Positions 1 to 6,237 of a DNA stretch of 7,812 nucleotides are shown here, piece after piece. The notes under the pieces are model-generated. The model was not told where the DNA came from and made no database searches. It worked only from the letters and a program-made list of their open reading frames with translations. A program made the translations under genes and the position numbers. The stretch comes from Thermoplasmata archaeon (GTDB lineage: Archaea > Thermoplasmatota > Thermoplasmata > Thermoplasmatales > Thermoplasmataceae), in the NCBI GenBank assembly GCA_021833045.1, contig JAKBGP010000093.1, forward strand, positions 1-7,812. Direction: 5' to 3'. The number at the start of each line of letters is the position of its first letter. Positions within the stretch are counted from its first letter, which is position 1.

Positions 1-1064
1 GTATTAATGGAAGGGATTATCTCATTCCAATGGCCATAGAAGAGCCTTCTGTAATAGCAGCATGTTCAAACGGTGCAAGGATTGCAAGAATGGCAGGAGG
101 ATTCAGAGCCTATGCATCCTCATCTATTATGTATGGCCAGATACAGTTAACAAATCTCGATGATATAGGAAAAGCCAAGACGGAAATTCTCATGGAAAGG
201 GAGAATATATTGCGAATTGCAAATGAAGCAAGCAGGACATTGAGCAAACTGGGAAAGGGTGCCAGAGATATCACATTTCATAGCGTGAAATATGACGATC
301 ATGTTCTGATTATACATCTTGAAATCGACACGGGAGATGCAATGGGTGCAAATATTATAAACAGTATGGTAGAAAAGGTATCGCCTTTTCTGGAAGCAAT
401 CACAGGAGGTACTGTTGTACTTAAGATCCTTAGCAATCTTTCACCTCTAAGAATTGTCAGAGCATATGCAACATTCAGGAAAGATGCAATTGGTGGTCCT
501 GAGGTGGTTGAGAGATTCATTCACGCAGCAAGGCTAGCTGAGGAGGATATATTCAGAGCTGCTACACATAACAAGGGTATTATGAATGGAATCGATGCGG
601 TATTACTTGCAATTATGAACGACTGGAGACAAGCTGAGGCTAATGCGCATGCATATGCAGCAATAAAAGGTTCATACGGCTCTCTCACGCATTATGAACT
701 GGATAACAATGGAGATATAATAGGATCAATTGAGATACCAGTAAGTGTGGGCACCGTTGGAGGCACCTCTGCTAGCATTCCAAAGGCAAAAATCTGTCAA
801 AAGATTCTGGATATTAAAGACGCCAGAGAACTCGAAGAAGTGCTGGCATGTGTCGGACTAGCACAAAATTTCGCCGCAATGAGGGCTTTAAGTGATGAGG
901 GAATACAGAAAGGTCATATGGCTCTCCACTCCAAAAATTTAGCGATGGCAGTAGGAGCCACTGGTGATAATATTGAGAAAGTTGCCGAAATGCTGGTTAA
1001 ATCTGGTTCGATTAATATGACTAATGCAAGGGTAATTCTTGATAAATTAATGAAAGGTGAATAA
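1..1064 (+). CDS. hmgA: 3-hydroxy-3-methylglutaryl-CoA reductase, class II type (5' truncated by window edge)
   Basis: Reduces HMG-CoA to mevalonate, the committed step of archaeal isoprenoid-lipid synthesis; cytosolic. The frame is open from the window edge (first full codon at 3) and reads INGRDYLIP before the ATG at 30, which is a conserved HMG-CoA reductase block, so that ATG is internal and roughly 70-80 N-terminal residues are missing. Counting from the ATG at 30: EEPS (4-7) carries the catalytic Glu, DAMGAN (103-108) is the cofactor-binding motif, HNKGIMNGID (180-189) carries catalytic Lys182, NDWR (197-200) carries catalytic Asp198, and GHMALH (295-300) carries catalytic His296. The Lys-Asp and Lys-His spacings (16 and 114) equal those of the Pseudomonas mevalonii enzyme (K267, D283, H381). 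About 48 residues follow the His, as expected for the mobile C-terminal flap. The soluble class II form is known in Thermoplasmatales and Archaeoglobus. NADH or NADPH preference cannot be read with certainty. The TPR-like gene follows after one base. Confidence 0.96.
   Translation, partial: INGRDYLIPMAIEEPSVIAACSNGARIARMAGGFRAYASSSIMYGQIQLTNLDDIGKAKTEILMERENILRIANEASRTLSKLGKGARDITFHSVKYDDHVLIIHLEIDTGDAMGANIINSMVEKVSPFLEAITGGTVVLKILSNLSPLRIVRAYATFRKDAIGGPEVVERFIHAARLAEEDIFRAATHNKGIMNGIDAVLLAIMNDWRQAEANAHAYAAIKGSYGSLTHYELDNNGDIIGSIEIPVSVGTVGGTSASIPKAKICQKILDIKDARELEEVLACVGLAQNFAAMRALSDEGIQKGHMALHSKNLAMAVGATGDNIEKVAEMLVKSGSINMTNARVILDKLMKGE
1053..1060 (+). promoter_or_regulatory. Ribosome binding site for the TPR-like gene
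   Basis: AAAGGTGA ends 5 nt before the ATG at 1066 and matches the complement of the archaeal 16S tail (AGGAGGTGA). It lies inside the last codons of HMG-CoA reductase. It also contains the in-frame GTG at 1057, so it decides for the ATG at 1066 over the longer GTG reading. Confidence 0.75.
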
Positions 1065-1065
1065 T

Positions 1066-1812
1066 ATGGATAAAAGTGAATACGATTCTGGTATGAAGCA
1101 AGTTGAAAAGCTAATGAATAAGGAGAAATATGCAGATGCCTTAACTGCCCTCAAAGGAATGCTTGAGAAGGCCGGTGATCAGAAGGAATTTAAGGCAGAT
1201 ATTCTGAGCAAGATTTCAGAGGCTTATTATGGAAAAGAAGGTGTGAAAACGGAGAATGCCATTTCCAATCTTATTGAGTCACTTAAGATCAGAGCAGAAT
1301 TGGAACAACCAGAGATTCTTGCTCTTGAAATGATGAATCTTGCATATTTGCAGGACGAGGCTGGTAGCCTGGAAAATGCAGAAAAAACGCTTAAAGAGGC
1401 AATGGAAGTTGCTGATCAACTTGAGGATATAAGTCTTACGCTGTCACTGAAGAATGCTCTTGCCGACATTCTGGCTGAGGATATAAAAAATACAGAGGAG
1501 GCCACGACAATATATAAAGAAATCATGCAGGAATCAGAGAAGGAGAAAATCTGGGAGATATATTATGAAGCCTGTGTAAGTCTCATAAAGCTACTAAGAG
1601 ACAGGGACAAAATGGAGGATGCAAACAAGTTATCAACCGAGAATATAGATAAGGCCGAGGCAACCCTGAACTCATTCAAGACAAAGAAAGATAAGGAGGA
1701 ATTTAAGGACGTTATTTCCTACCTATACGATGTGTCGATAGATCTTGCAATGGAGAACGAGGACATCGGAAGGGCAAGAGATTTAGCTGAAAAATTTAAG
1801 GGAGAGAAATAA
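1066..1812 (+). CDS. TPR-like helical-repeat protein
   Basis: Predicted 248-residue soluble, acidic, all-helical protein with no signal peptide or membrane segment. Repeated amphipathic helix pairs are visible at about 4-35, 44-77, 84-116, 124-157, 163-199 and 213-243. They have TPR-like spacing of Leu/Ala/Tyr positions, for example KYADALTALKGMLEKA (21-36) and NAEKTLKEAMEVA (104-116). TPR solenoids usually act as protein-binding scaffolds; no catalytic motif is visible and the partner is unknown. I chose the ATG at 1066, one base after the hmgA stop, because GGTGA sits 5 nt upstream; the alternative GTG at 1057 lies within that ribosome site. The tight junction implies co-transcription and probable translational coupling with HMG-CoA reductase, but gives no proof of a shared function. 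The last 17 bp overlap the convergent DUF2240 gene. Confidence 0.85.
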   Translation: MDKSEYDSGMKQVEKLMNKEKYADALTALKGMLEKAGDQKEFKADILSKISEAYYGKEGVKTENAISNLIESLKIRAELEQPEILALEMMNLAYLQDEAGSLENAEKTLKEAMEVADQLEDISLTLSLKNALADILAEDIKNTEEATTIYKEIMQESEKEKIWEIYYEACVSLIKLLRDRDKMEDANKLSTENIDKAEATLNSFKTKKDKEEFKDVISYLYDVSIDLAMENEDIGRARDLAEKFKGEK

Positions 1813-2290
1813 GGTTAAAGATATCTCTTTCCATATCTTTTTTAATGTCAGAATAATCAATATATAGATCGTTCATAAGTGAACAAAGCCTTATTGTCAT
1901 GTTAACATATTTTAAGTTTTCAAGCTGCTTCTTTGACCTTTCCAGAGCTTCTTTTTTTGTTAATTTACCCGAGGCAACTACAGCATTGAGCAATCTGTCT
2001 AGATAAGAAGCATCCCTGGTTTGCTCCTGGAAAAGTTCCTCCTCATCTATTACCAGATCGATTGGAACATGTTCCGCAGGAGCATTGAAGTTGATGAGAA
2101 AACTATCTCCTTCTCTTGAAAGTAGTCCTTCCCTGACACATTCATCTTCAAACCTTACCGAACTTTCTTCCTTTAAAAATTTCCTTTTGTAAACCAGAAT
2201 ATTAACAATATCCTTGCCAGAAATAGATCTCGCATTCTTTTTTTCCTGTGAAACTACTGAAATAAGCTTTCTTGCCAATTCCCTATCCAT
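1796..2290 (-). CDS. DUF2240 family protein (archaeal, function unknown)
   Basis: 164 residues from the ATG at 2290; ends TAA at 1796. It resembles the archaeal DUF2240 family: a central block EGLLSREGDSFLINF (54-68) followed by an acidic EEEL stretch (83-86), then YLDRLLNAVVASGKLTKKEA (96-115) and a C-terminal helix. This matches the family pattern of a winged-helix-like N-terminal half and a helical C-terminal half. The biochemical role is unknown and no active-site motif is evident. An in-frame ATG at 2311 would add MYVYDLT. I prefer 2290 because a TTTAAATA box is centred about 27 nt upstream, as for a leaderless transcript, and because haloarchaeal relatives recalled from memory begin near this point. 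Neither ATG has an SD. The gene is divergent from the membrane-protein gene at 2420 and overlaps the TPR gene tail to tail by 17 bp. Family call from remembered consensus, not a search. Confidence 0.75.
   Translation of the reverse strand: MDRELARKLISVVSQEKKNARSISGKDIVNILVYKRKFLKEESSVRFEDECVREGLLSREGDSFLINFNAPAEHVPIDLVIDEEELFQEQTRDASYLDRLLNAVVASGKLTKKEALERSKKQLENLKYVNMTIRLCSLMNDLYIDYSDIKKDMERDIFNLISLP
1817..1843 (+). terminator. Hairpin plus T-run ending the hmgA-TPR operon, inside the convergent gene
   Basis: AAAGATAT (1817-1824) pairs perfectly with ATATCTTT (1833-1840) across an 8-nt loop, and the + strand runs T6 at 1838-1843. It starts 4 nt after the TPR stop codon. The stem is all A/T except one G-C pair, so it is weak; in archaea the U-run alone may suffice for termination. 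The same bases encode the C-terminal part of the DUF2240 protein on the other strand. Confidence 0.5.
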
Positions 2291-2313
2291 TGTCAAATCA
2301 TATACGTACATTT

Positions 2314-2321
2314 TATTTAAA
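2314..2321 (-). promoter_or_regulatory. TATA box for the DUF2240 gene
   Basis: Read on the minus strand this is TTTAAATA. Its centre lies about 27 nt from the ATG at 2290 but only about 6 nt from the ATG at 2311. That geometry fits a leaderless mRNA starting at 2290 and decides the start codon chosen. Confidence 0.55.
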
Positions 2322-2342
2322 ACACTCTAATAATGAGTTTCA

Positions 2343-2384
2343 GAACTTAGTTATATGTAAAGAAACTTAGTAAATTGAACTTAA
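2343..2384 (+). repeat. Three short direct repeats of (G/A)AACTTA(G/A) in the divergent spacer
   Basis: GAACTTAG (2343-2350), AAACTTAG (2363-2370) and GAACTTAA (2377-2384) lie just upstream of the promoter for the membrane-protein gene at 2420. The first two are exactly 20 bp apart, about two helical turns; the third is 14 bp further on. They could be a regulator-binding array, but in A/T-rich spacer DNA chance repetition is possible. Confidence 0.35.
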
Positions 2385-2385
2385 A

Positions 2386-2398
2386 GCAAAATTTATTA
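2386..2398 (+). promoter_or_regulatory. BRE/TATA promoter of the first small membrane-protein gene
   Basis: A purine-rich GCAAAA (2386-2391, BRE-like) abuts TTTATTA (2392-2398). The TATA centre is about 25 nt before the ATG at 2420, and no SD precedes that ATG, so the mRNA is probably leaderless. Confidence 0.65.
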
Positions 2399-2419
2399 AC
2401 TGAGGTTCATTCTTAATAT

Positions 2420-2836
2420 ATGAAGATTGAAAACAGCACTAAATATTATTCAGTGTTGATAGGATCACTATTTATCATTATCTGGGGAATTATAAGTTTT
2501 ATTAACTATATTATTCAATATGATTACATAACAAACTATTTTTCAGGTGGTCCTTTTATAAATCCGACAGAGGAAGCTGTATTGTCAGTAGAACATACCA
2601 TTGTGATTATGTTGATTTTATTACTCTTAAGTGTGATATTAGTAATAATAGCAGTTAAATTTGCGAAAAATTCATTTAAAAATGCTAAGTTGAGTGGAAG
2701 AAATGGAATGGCCATACTCATAATTGGTATAATTTTATTCTCCTTTGGAGCAGGGGATTACATTGGTTCTATATTAATTGTACTGGGTGGTTTTGCATTT
2801 TTTGCCAAGGAAGGGGATATAATCGTCAGGGATTGA
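2420..2836 (+). CDS. Small four-helix integral membrane protein, paralogue A
   Basis: 138 residues, not recognised as a named family. Hydrophobic segments lie at about 10-32, 59-81, 97-111 and 113-129, suggesting four membrane spans. A polar stretch (33-58, with GGPFINPTEE) lies between spans 1 and 2, and a Lys-rich one (80-95, KFAKNSFKNAKLSGR) between spans 2 and 3; by the positive-inside rule the latter is probably cytoplasmic. The C-terminal third (IGSILIVLGGFAFFAKEGD, 115-133) closely matches the same region of the next gene, so the two are tandem paralogues. The Gly-rich last two spans resemble small DUF4064-like membrane proteins, but this is only a resemblance. The ATG at 2420 is supported by a well-placed TATA box and the shared MKI start of the paralogue. 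No enzymatic or transport motif is visible and the function is unknown. Confidence 0.82.
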   Translation: MKIENSTKYYSVLIGSLFIIIWGIISFINYIIQYDYITNYFSGGPFINPTEEAVLSVEHTIVIMLILLLLSVILVIIAVKFAKNSFKNAKLSGRNGMAILIIGIILFSFGAGDYIGSILIVLGGFAFFAKEGDIIVRD

Positions 2837-2892
2837 GAGCAGTCCTCCAGCAATTACTTAATTAACCTATTAGAAGTTTATAAATTATTTCT

Positions 2893-2925
2893 ACAAATTC
2901 TTTGAAAAACCTATGTTTAATTTGT
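2893..2925. repeat. Inverted repeat upstream of the second membrane-protein gene
   Basis: ACAAATT (2893-2899) and AATTTGT (2919-2925) form 7-bp inverted arms separated by 19 bp. They end 5 bp before the BRE-like element of the following promoter, a position suitable for an operator. The rest of the 129-bp gap (2837-2965) shows no gene and no clear terminator for the preceding gene. Confidence 0.25.
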
Positions 2926-2930
2926 ATGTA

Positions 2931-2946
2931 GAAAAATATTTTATAA
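2931..2946 (+). promoter_or_regulatory. BRE/TATA promoter of the second small membrane-protein gene
   Basis: GAAAAA (2931-2936, BRE-like) is followed by an A/T block with TTTTATAA (2939-2946). The centre is about 24 nt before the ATG at 2966, and no SD is present, so the transcript is probably leaderless. The gene therefore has its own promoter rather than relying on read-through from its paralogue. Confidence 0.6.
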
Positions 2947-2965
2947 TGAGACGTTATTATAAATA

Positions 2966-3370
2966 ATGAAGATTACTAATGATCTCAAGAGTCTGGCAAT
3001 TTTTATCGGTGCAGTAATAGGAATAATTGCAGGTGTCTTGGAACTTATAGTTGCAATCATAATCGGTGCAGCCTCACTTAATGGAGGTATTGTCAGAGTT
3101 ACAGGAAATCTTTCTATTTTCCCGGATGCCTTTGGATTTATTGTAGCAATTTTTCTGTTACAGATAATTTTGTCTGCAATTTCTATCTCTTACGGTGAGA
3201 AACTTAAGGTAGGAAACAGTGACAGAAAACATAACAGTATAGTTATTCTAATTCTTGGAATAGTTCTGCTAATAATTCATGCAGGATTCTATATTGGCCC
3301 TTTATTCATAATACTGGGTGCAATAGCATATTACGTTAAGGAAGGAGACATTTCAATAAATATAGGTTAA
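2966..3370 (+). CDS. Small four-helix integral membrane protein, paralogue B
   Basis: 134 residues with hydrophobic segments at about 10-34, 54-75, 91-107 and 109-124, the same four-span plan as the preceding gene. A charged loop (77-90, GEKLKVGNSDRKHN) again lies between spans 2 and 3. Similarity to paralogue A is clear at the N-terminus (MKI.N) and in the last 45 residues (IGPLFIILGAIAYYVKEGDI, 110-129, against IGSILIVLGGFAFFAKEGDI), but weak in the middle, which implies an old duplication. The conserved KEGDI tail, after the last span and probably cytoplasmic, is the most distinctive shared feature. Function is unknown. The ATG at 2966 is chosen from the promoter geometry. The gene converges on gltX, and a hairpin between them probably ends both transcripts. 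Confidence 0.82.
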   Translation: MKITNDLKSLAIFIGAVIGIIAGVLELIVAIIIGAASLNGGIVRVTGNLSIFPDAFGFIVAIFLLQIILSAISISYGEKLKVGNSDRKHNSIVILILGIVLLIIHAGFYIGPLFIILGAIAYYVKEGDISINIG

Positions 3371-3405
3371 AAAATCTATTTATATTAAAATTGGAAAGAA
3401 AAATG

Positions 3406-3436
3406 GCTTTGAATAAATTCAAAGCTTTTTTATTTT
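3406..3436. terminator. Hairpin terminator between convergent genes, potentially bidirectional
   Basis: GCTTTGAA (3406-3413) and TTCAAAGC (3418-3425) form a perfect 8-bp stem with loop TAAA. On the + strand T6 (3426-3431) and a further TTTT follow directly, abutting the gltX stop codon. On the minus strand the hairpin is followed, after two bases, by ATTTTTCTTT. The element thus looks like a terminator in both directions for the membrane-protein gene and the gltX operon. Confidence 0.7.
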
Positions 3437-5091
3437 CACTTATGCAGATATAGTGCATATCTTTCCGATGTCTTGTTCACAAATGCATATCTCTCAAATT
3501 GTACTATCCCATTTGCTTTTACTGCATCAGATTCTATGAAACCTCTATCAGTTGTACCATCTGGTTTATAAACTTCAAATTCCGGAGAATCGTCCTTCAC
3601 CCAGTGAATGATTTTTCTTTTGGTCTTATTTTCAGAATCAAGATAATGCCAGGCTCCGTCTTTATAGATTATATTATACAGATCTTTTAGCCTAACTGTA
3701 TCATCCTCCTTTGCATCGTTAATGTCAGATTTCTGCAGATAGAGGGTCTGATCCTTACCAAGACTGTATTTCCTAAATCCCCTTTCAGATTCTTTAGGAT
3801 AGAGAGGTATCATTGATTCTGTTTCAGGAGAACCATTGATCTTTACCTTCACCGGATCAGAGACAAAGAAATAACGGTTTGCAGAGTGATCTATGAATTG
3901 CCTGTTCATTGAGTTGAATATTTCCCATGAGAAATCTGAGTTTACATCATTCAGGCCAGAATCTATCCAGTATTTTCTAAAGGTTTCTTTCTGGTACCCT
4001 CTTCTTCTTAGGGCCAGGAGAGTTGCGAGCCTAACATCATCCCATCCTCTGTATTCGCCCGCTTCAATACCCTTCCTCATTGATGTAGTACTCAGTATGG
4101 CGTCCTGTATATTGATGAGACCATAGTGAAAATATTCTGGTATGTCCCATTTAAAGTAGTTGAAAATATATTTTTGTCTTTCCGTATTGTTTAGATGATC
4201 CATCCCTCTTATTACATGTGTCAATTCCAGTTCATGGTCGTCCACAGCCACGCTGAAATTCATCAGAGGATAGAATCTGTATTTCTTACCAGTATGGGGA
4301 TGTGGGGTTTCTATAACCCTGAATGCAATCCAGTCCCTAACCGCAGGATTGGGATGGTTTAAGTCAGTTTTTATAACGAGAACAGGCTTTAAGTCCTTAT
4401 CATGTCCTGTTATAATCTGGTCAAATTGTTCAACCATCATCTCTGGTGGAAGATTCCTATGGGGACATGCTTTTGATTCCATAAGGTCTCTTTTGAAATC
4501 TTCAACTCTGCATTTACAAATATAGGCCTTTCCCATCAGGATTAATTCCCTTGCCCTCTTATAATAAAGCTCCATCCTCTCTGACTGTATAACAAACTGT
4601 GTGAAGTTTACGTCAAGCCATCTGGTATCTTCCTGGATCATGTCATAAGCCTGAGGATATATATTATTTGGATTTGTATCTTCTATTCTGAGAATTAATT
4701 CTCCACCGTATCTTTTCACATATTCATCATTTAAAATCAACATCCTGCTATGACCAATATGGAGTGGTCCAGAGGGGGATGGTGCCATCCTCATCACAAC
4801 TTTACCCTTTACATTTTTAAGATCTGGTAGGTGATGTTCCTCATTCTTCTTTTCAACTATAAGGATATCACTATATTTCTCATTGGCAAGAGAAATCTGT
4901 TCCTCGATGCTCATAGAATTTATCTTTGAAATACTCAGATTGATATCTGCCATCAGATCCTTGATCGATGATCGGAGTTCTGGATAGGAACCAAGTAATT
5001 TATTAACTACGCTCTTTAGTTCTGCCCTACCATCGTGTTCGATGGCATTCTTAAGGACATTCTTTTCAATATCCGTATTCAGTGAATTCAC
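3436..5091 (-). CDS. gltX: Glutamyl-tRNA synthetase, archaeal type
   Basis: 551 residues, the usual length for archaeal GluRS. It charges tRNA with glutamate in the cytosol; archaea normally lack GlnRS, so it probably also misacylates tRNA-Gln for the GatDE amidotransferase (inference). Order: an archaeal N-terminal extension (1-95); class I signature APSPSGPLHIGH (103-114) with HIGH at 111-114; ELILRIEDTNP (131-141); a putative zinc cluster CKC...CPH (C192, C194, C209, H211); GMDHLNNTERQ (296-306); then LSTTSMRKGI (333-342) and GWDDVRLATLLALRRRG (349-365). The last two are the archaeal counterpart of the KMSKS loop and following helix. A beta-barrel anticodon-binding region fills the C-terminal half. 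The start is GTG at 5091: AAGGAG lies 4 nt upstream and the next Met is at residue 48. The first 26 bp lie inside the GTPase gene, implying translational coupling in one operon. Confidence 0.97.
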   Translation of the reverse strand: MNSLNTDIEKNVLKNAIEHDGRAELKSVVNKLLGSYPELRSSIKDLMADINLSISKINSMSIEEQISLANEKYSDILIVEKKNEEHHLPDLKNVKGKVVMRMAPSPSGPLHIGHSRMLILNDEYVKRYGGELILRIEDTNPNNIYPQAYDMIQEDTRWLDVNFTQFVIQSERMELYYKRARELILMGKAYICKCRVEDFKRDLMESKACPHRNLPPEMMVEQFDQIITGHDKDLKPVLVIKTDLNHPNPAVRDWIAFRVIETPHPHTGKKYRFYPLMNFSVAVDDHELELTHVIRGMDHLNNTERQKYIFNYFKWDIPEYFHYGLINIQDAILSTTSMRKGIEAGEYRGWDDVRLATLLALRRRGYQKETFRKYWIDSGLNDVNSDFSWEIFNSMNRQFIDHSANRYFFVSDPVKVKINGSPETESMIPLYPKESERGFRKYSLGKDQTLYLQKSDINDAKEDDTVRLKDLYNIIYKDGAWHYLDSENKTKRKIIHWVKDDSPEFEVYKPDGTTDRGFIESDAVKANGIVQFERYAFVNKTSERYALYLHK

Positions 5092-6031
5092 CAGACTCCT
5101 TAATAATAAAGTCCTTTAATTCTTTTATCCCTGTTTTGTTGATGTTGGATATGGCAATTTCTTCTTTTCTTTCACTTATATCTATTTTTGTCTGTACCCT
5201 TACTATCTTTTTAGGGAAGTTTGCCCTTATATCGTTGTAAAGTTTCTCCTGCTGCTCCACTGTATATCCTGAAAATCCAGAATAGTCAATAAGAAATAGA
5301 ATAACTCCCCGTATATCTTTCAGGCTAAGAATAGATCTCCTTTCCAGTTCATTTCTCTCATCCATCGGCCTATCAAGTAAACCGGGTGTGTCCACAATTT
5401 GGATCTTTCTTGGTCCCGCATTCATGTGACCTATGAATACGTTAAGTGTCGTGAATGGGTAAGGTGCAATTTGAACGTCATTATTAGTAAGTGAATTTAG
5501 CAGTGAGCTTTTCCCAACATTAGGCATTCCTGCTATGACAAATGACGGTTTTTCTGGATCGATTTCCGGAAGTTTCCTTAGAAAGTCCCTGCATTCACCA
5601 AGTAATCTTAGGTCCTTGTCAACGTGCTCAAGAACAGAGCAAAATCGACCGTAAAATTTCTTTCTTACATTTACCATTTCGTGTGCTGTTCTTGCTCTCT
5701 TAAGATCATGTATAGAATCTGTCGCAAGTTCAACAATTTTTTCTCCAGCCCACTGCACATTGTTCAGTGATCTTTTATAATTATCAATTCCAAATTTTAA
5801 CTGAAGAAAATCTTCATAGAACGGATGGAGTTTTTCAGAAGTTGGAAATTTCTTAACTATCCTTTTTAGATATATTGCGGAAACACTCTCTGCAGTTGCA
5901 ATTCTGTCTATATTTTCCTTTCTAACCTTATTCTCAAATATCTTGTCGTAAGGCTCGTCTATTTTTGACGCTTTCTTCAGGCTCTTATCTATAAGCTCAT
6001 CAGACCTGAGTATGGTCGGTATCGGTCTCAT
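5066..6031 (-). CDS. NOG1/Obg-like GTPase (archaeal NOG1 family)
   Basis: 321 residues, typical for archaeal NOG1-like GTPases. The eukaryotic homologue NOG1 acts in 60S ribosomal subunit assembly, so a role in 50S maturation is inferred. An N-terminal helical bundle (about 1-160), characteristic of NOG1, precedes the G domain: G1 GMPNVGKSS (168-176), G2 YPFTTLN (191-197), G3 DTPG (214-217), G4 TKID (281-284) and a G5-like region near 295-301. G4 carries Thr where NKxD is usual; TKxD occurs in other translational GTPases and should still bind guanine. The protein ends soon after the G domain, without the long C-terminal extension of eukaryotic NOG1. The ATG at 6031 follows the DUF1059 stop by 4 nt and has a weak AGTGA ribosome site. 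The 3' end overlaps gltX by 26 bp. All this fits a three-gene translation-linked operon. Confidence 0.92.
   Translation of the reverse strand: MRPIPTILRSDELIDKSLKKASKIDEPYDKIFENKVRKENIDRIATAESVSAIYLKRIVKKFPTSEKLHPFYEDFLQLKFGIDNYKRSLNNVQWAGEKIVELATDSIHDLKRARTAHEMVNVRKKFYGRFCSVLEHVDKDLRLLGECRDFLRKLPEIDPEKPSFVIAGMPNVGKSSLLNSLTNNDVQIAPYPFTTLNVFIGHMNAGPRKIQIVDTPGLLDRPMDERNELERRSILSLKDIRGVILFLIDYSGFSGYTVEQQEKLYNDIRANFPKKIVRVQTKIDISERKEEIAISNINKTGIKELKDFIIKESGEFTEYGY
5096..5101 (-). promoter_or_regulatory. Strong ribosome binding site for gltX, inside the upstream gene
   Basis: Minus-strand AAGGAG followed by TCTG and then GTG. This good SD supports the unusual GTG start, and it is placed within the coding region of the GTPase gene, whose stop lies 23 bases downstream of the GTG. 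Confidence 0.8.
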
Positions 6032-6035
6032 TACT

Positions 6036-6215
6036 TCACTTTTCCTGTATTGCCTTATTTATTTTTTCTTCCCATTCAGGGGTAATATCAAATTGATTGT
6101 GCGCATACCGGTTATGTATCCTTATTTTGTTCCACAGATCCTTGTGTGTTGGTTCATCAATGTGATAACTGCAATCAAATCCTACGTCCTTACAAGCATA
6201 ATAAAATCTTGACAT
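6036..6215 (-). CDS. DUF1059 family small protein with CCHH residues
   Basis: 59 residues from the ATG at 6215. It matches the DUF1059 pattern: FYYACKDVGFDC (4-15), an acidic linker, then H34-x4-H39 (HNRYAH) and a C-terminal helix beginning ITPEWEEKI (44-52). Family members have the same layout, CKD-G-DC followed by a pair of His five residues apart and then an amphipathic helix. Cys8, Cys15, His34 and His39 could bind a metal such as zinc; this is inference and no function is established. A longer reading from the ATG at 6239 would add MHVYNVHS. I prefer 6215 because relatives start just before the first Cys, and because a TATA-like box overlaps the 6239 ATG at the right distance for a leaderless start at 6215. 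It is first in the operon with the NOG1-like GTPase and gltX, which hints at a role linked to translation. Confidence 0.83.
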   Translation of the reverse strand: MSRFYYACKDVGFDCSYHIDEPTHKDLWNKIRIHNRYAHNQFDITPEWEEKINKAIQEK

Positions 6216-6237
6216 AGAATGGACATTGTATACGTGC

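Noticed and set aside
299..520. 73-residue reading frame on the minus strand
   Set aside because: Antisense shadow wholly inside HMG-CoA reductase, with no family motif and no promoter or SD.
1057..1065. GTG start for the TPR-like gene, giving three extra residues
   Set aside because: The GTG is part of the GGTGA ribosome site for the ATG at 1066 and has no SD of its own.
2837..2965. Small RNA or short gene between the two membrane-protein genes
   Set aside because: No reading frame with a start signal and no stable hairpin; only a promoter and a weak inverted repeat.
3893..4126. 77-residue + strand frame (and a 63-residue one at 3499-3690)
   Set aside because: Both are antisense to conserved parts of gltX and show no independent support.
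6012..6212. 66-residue hydrophobic + strand frame
   Set aside because: Antisense to DUF1059, which has clear family motifs; the hydrophobicity comes from complementing Lys/Glu codons.
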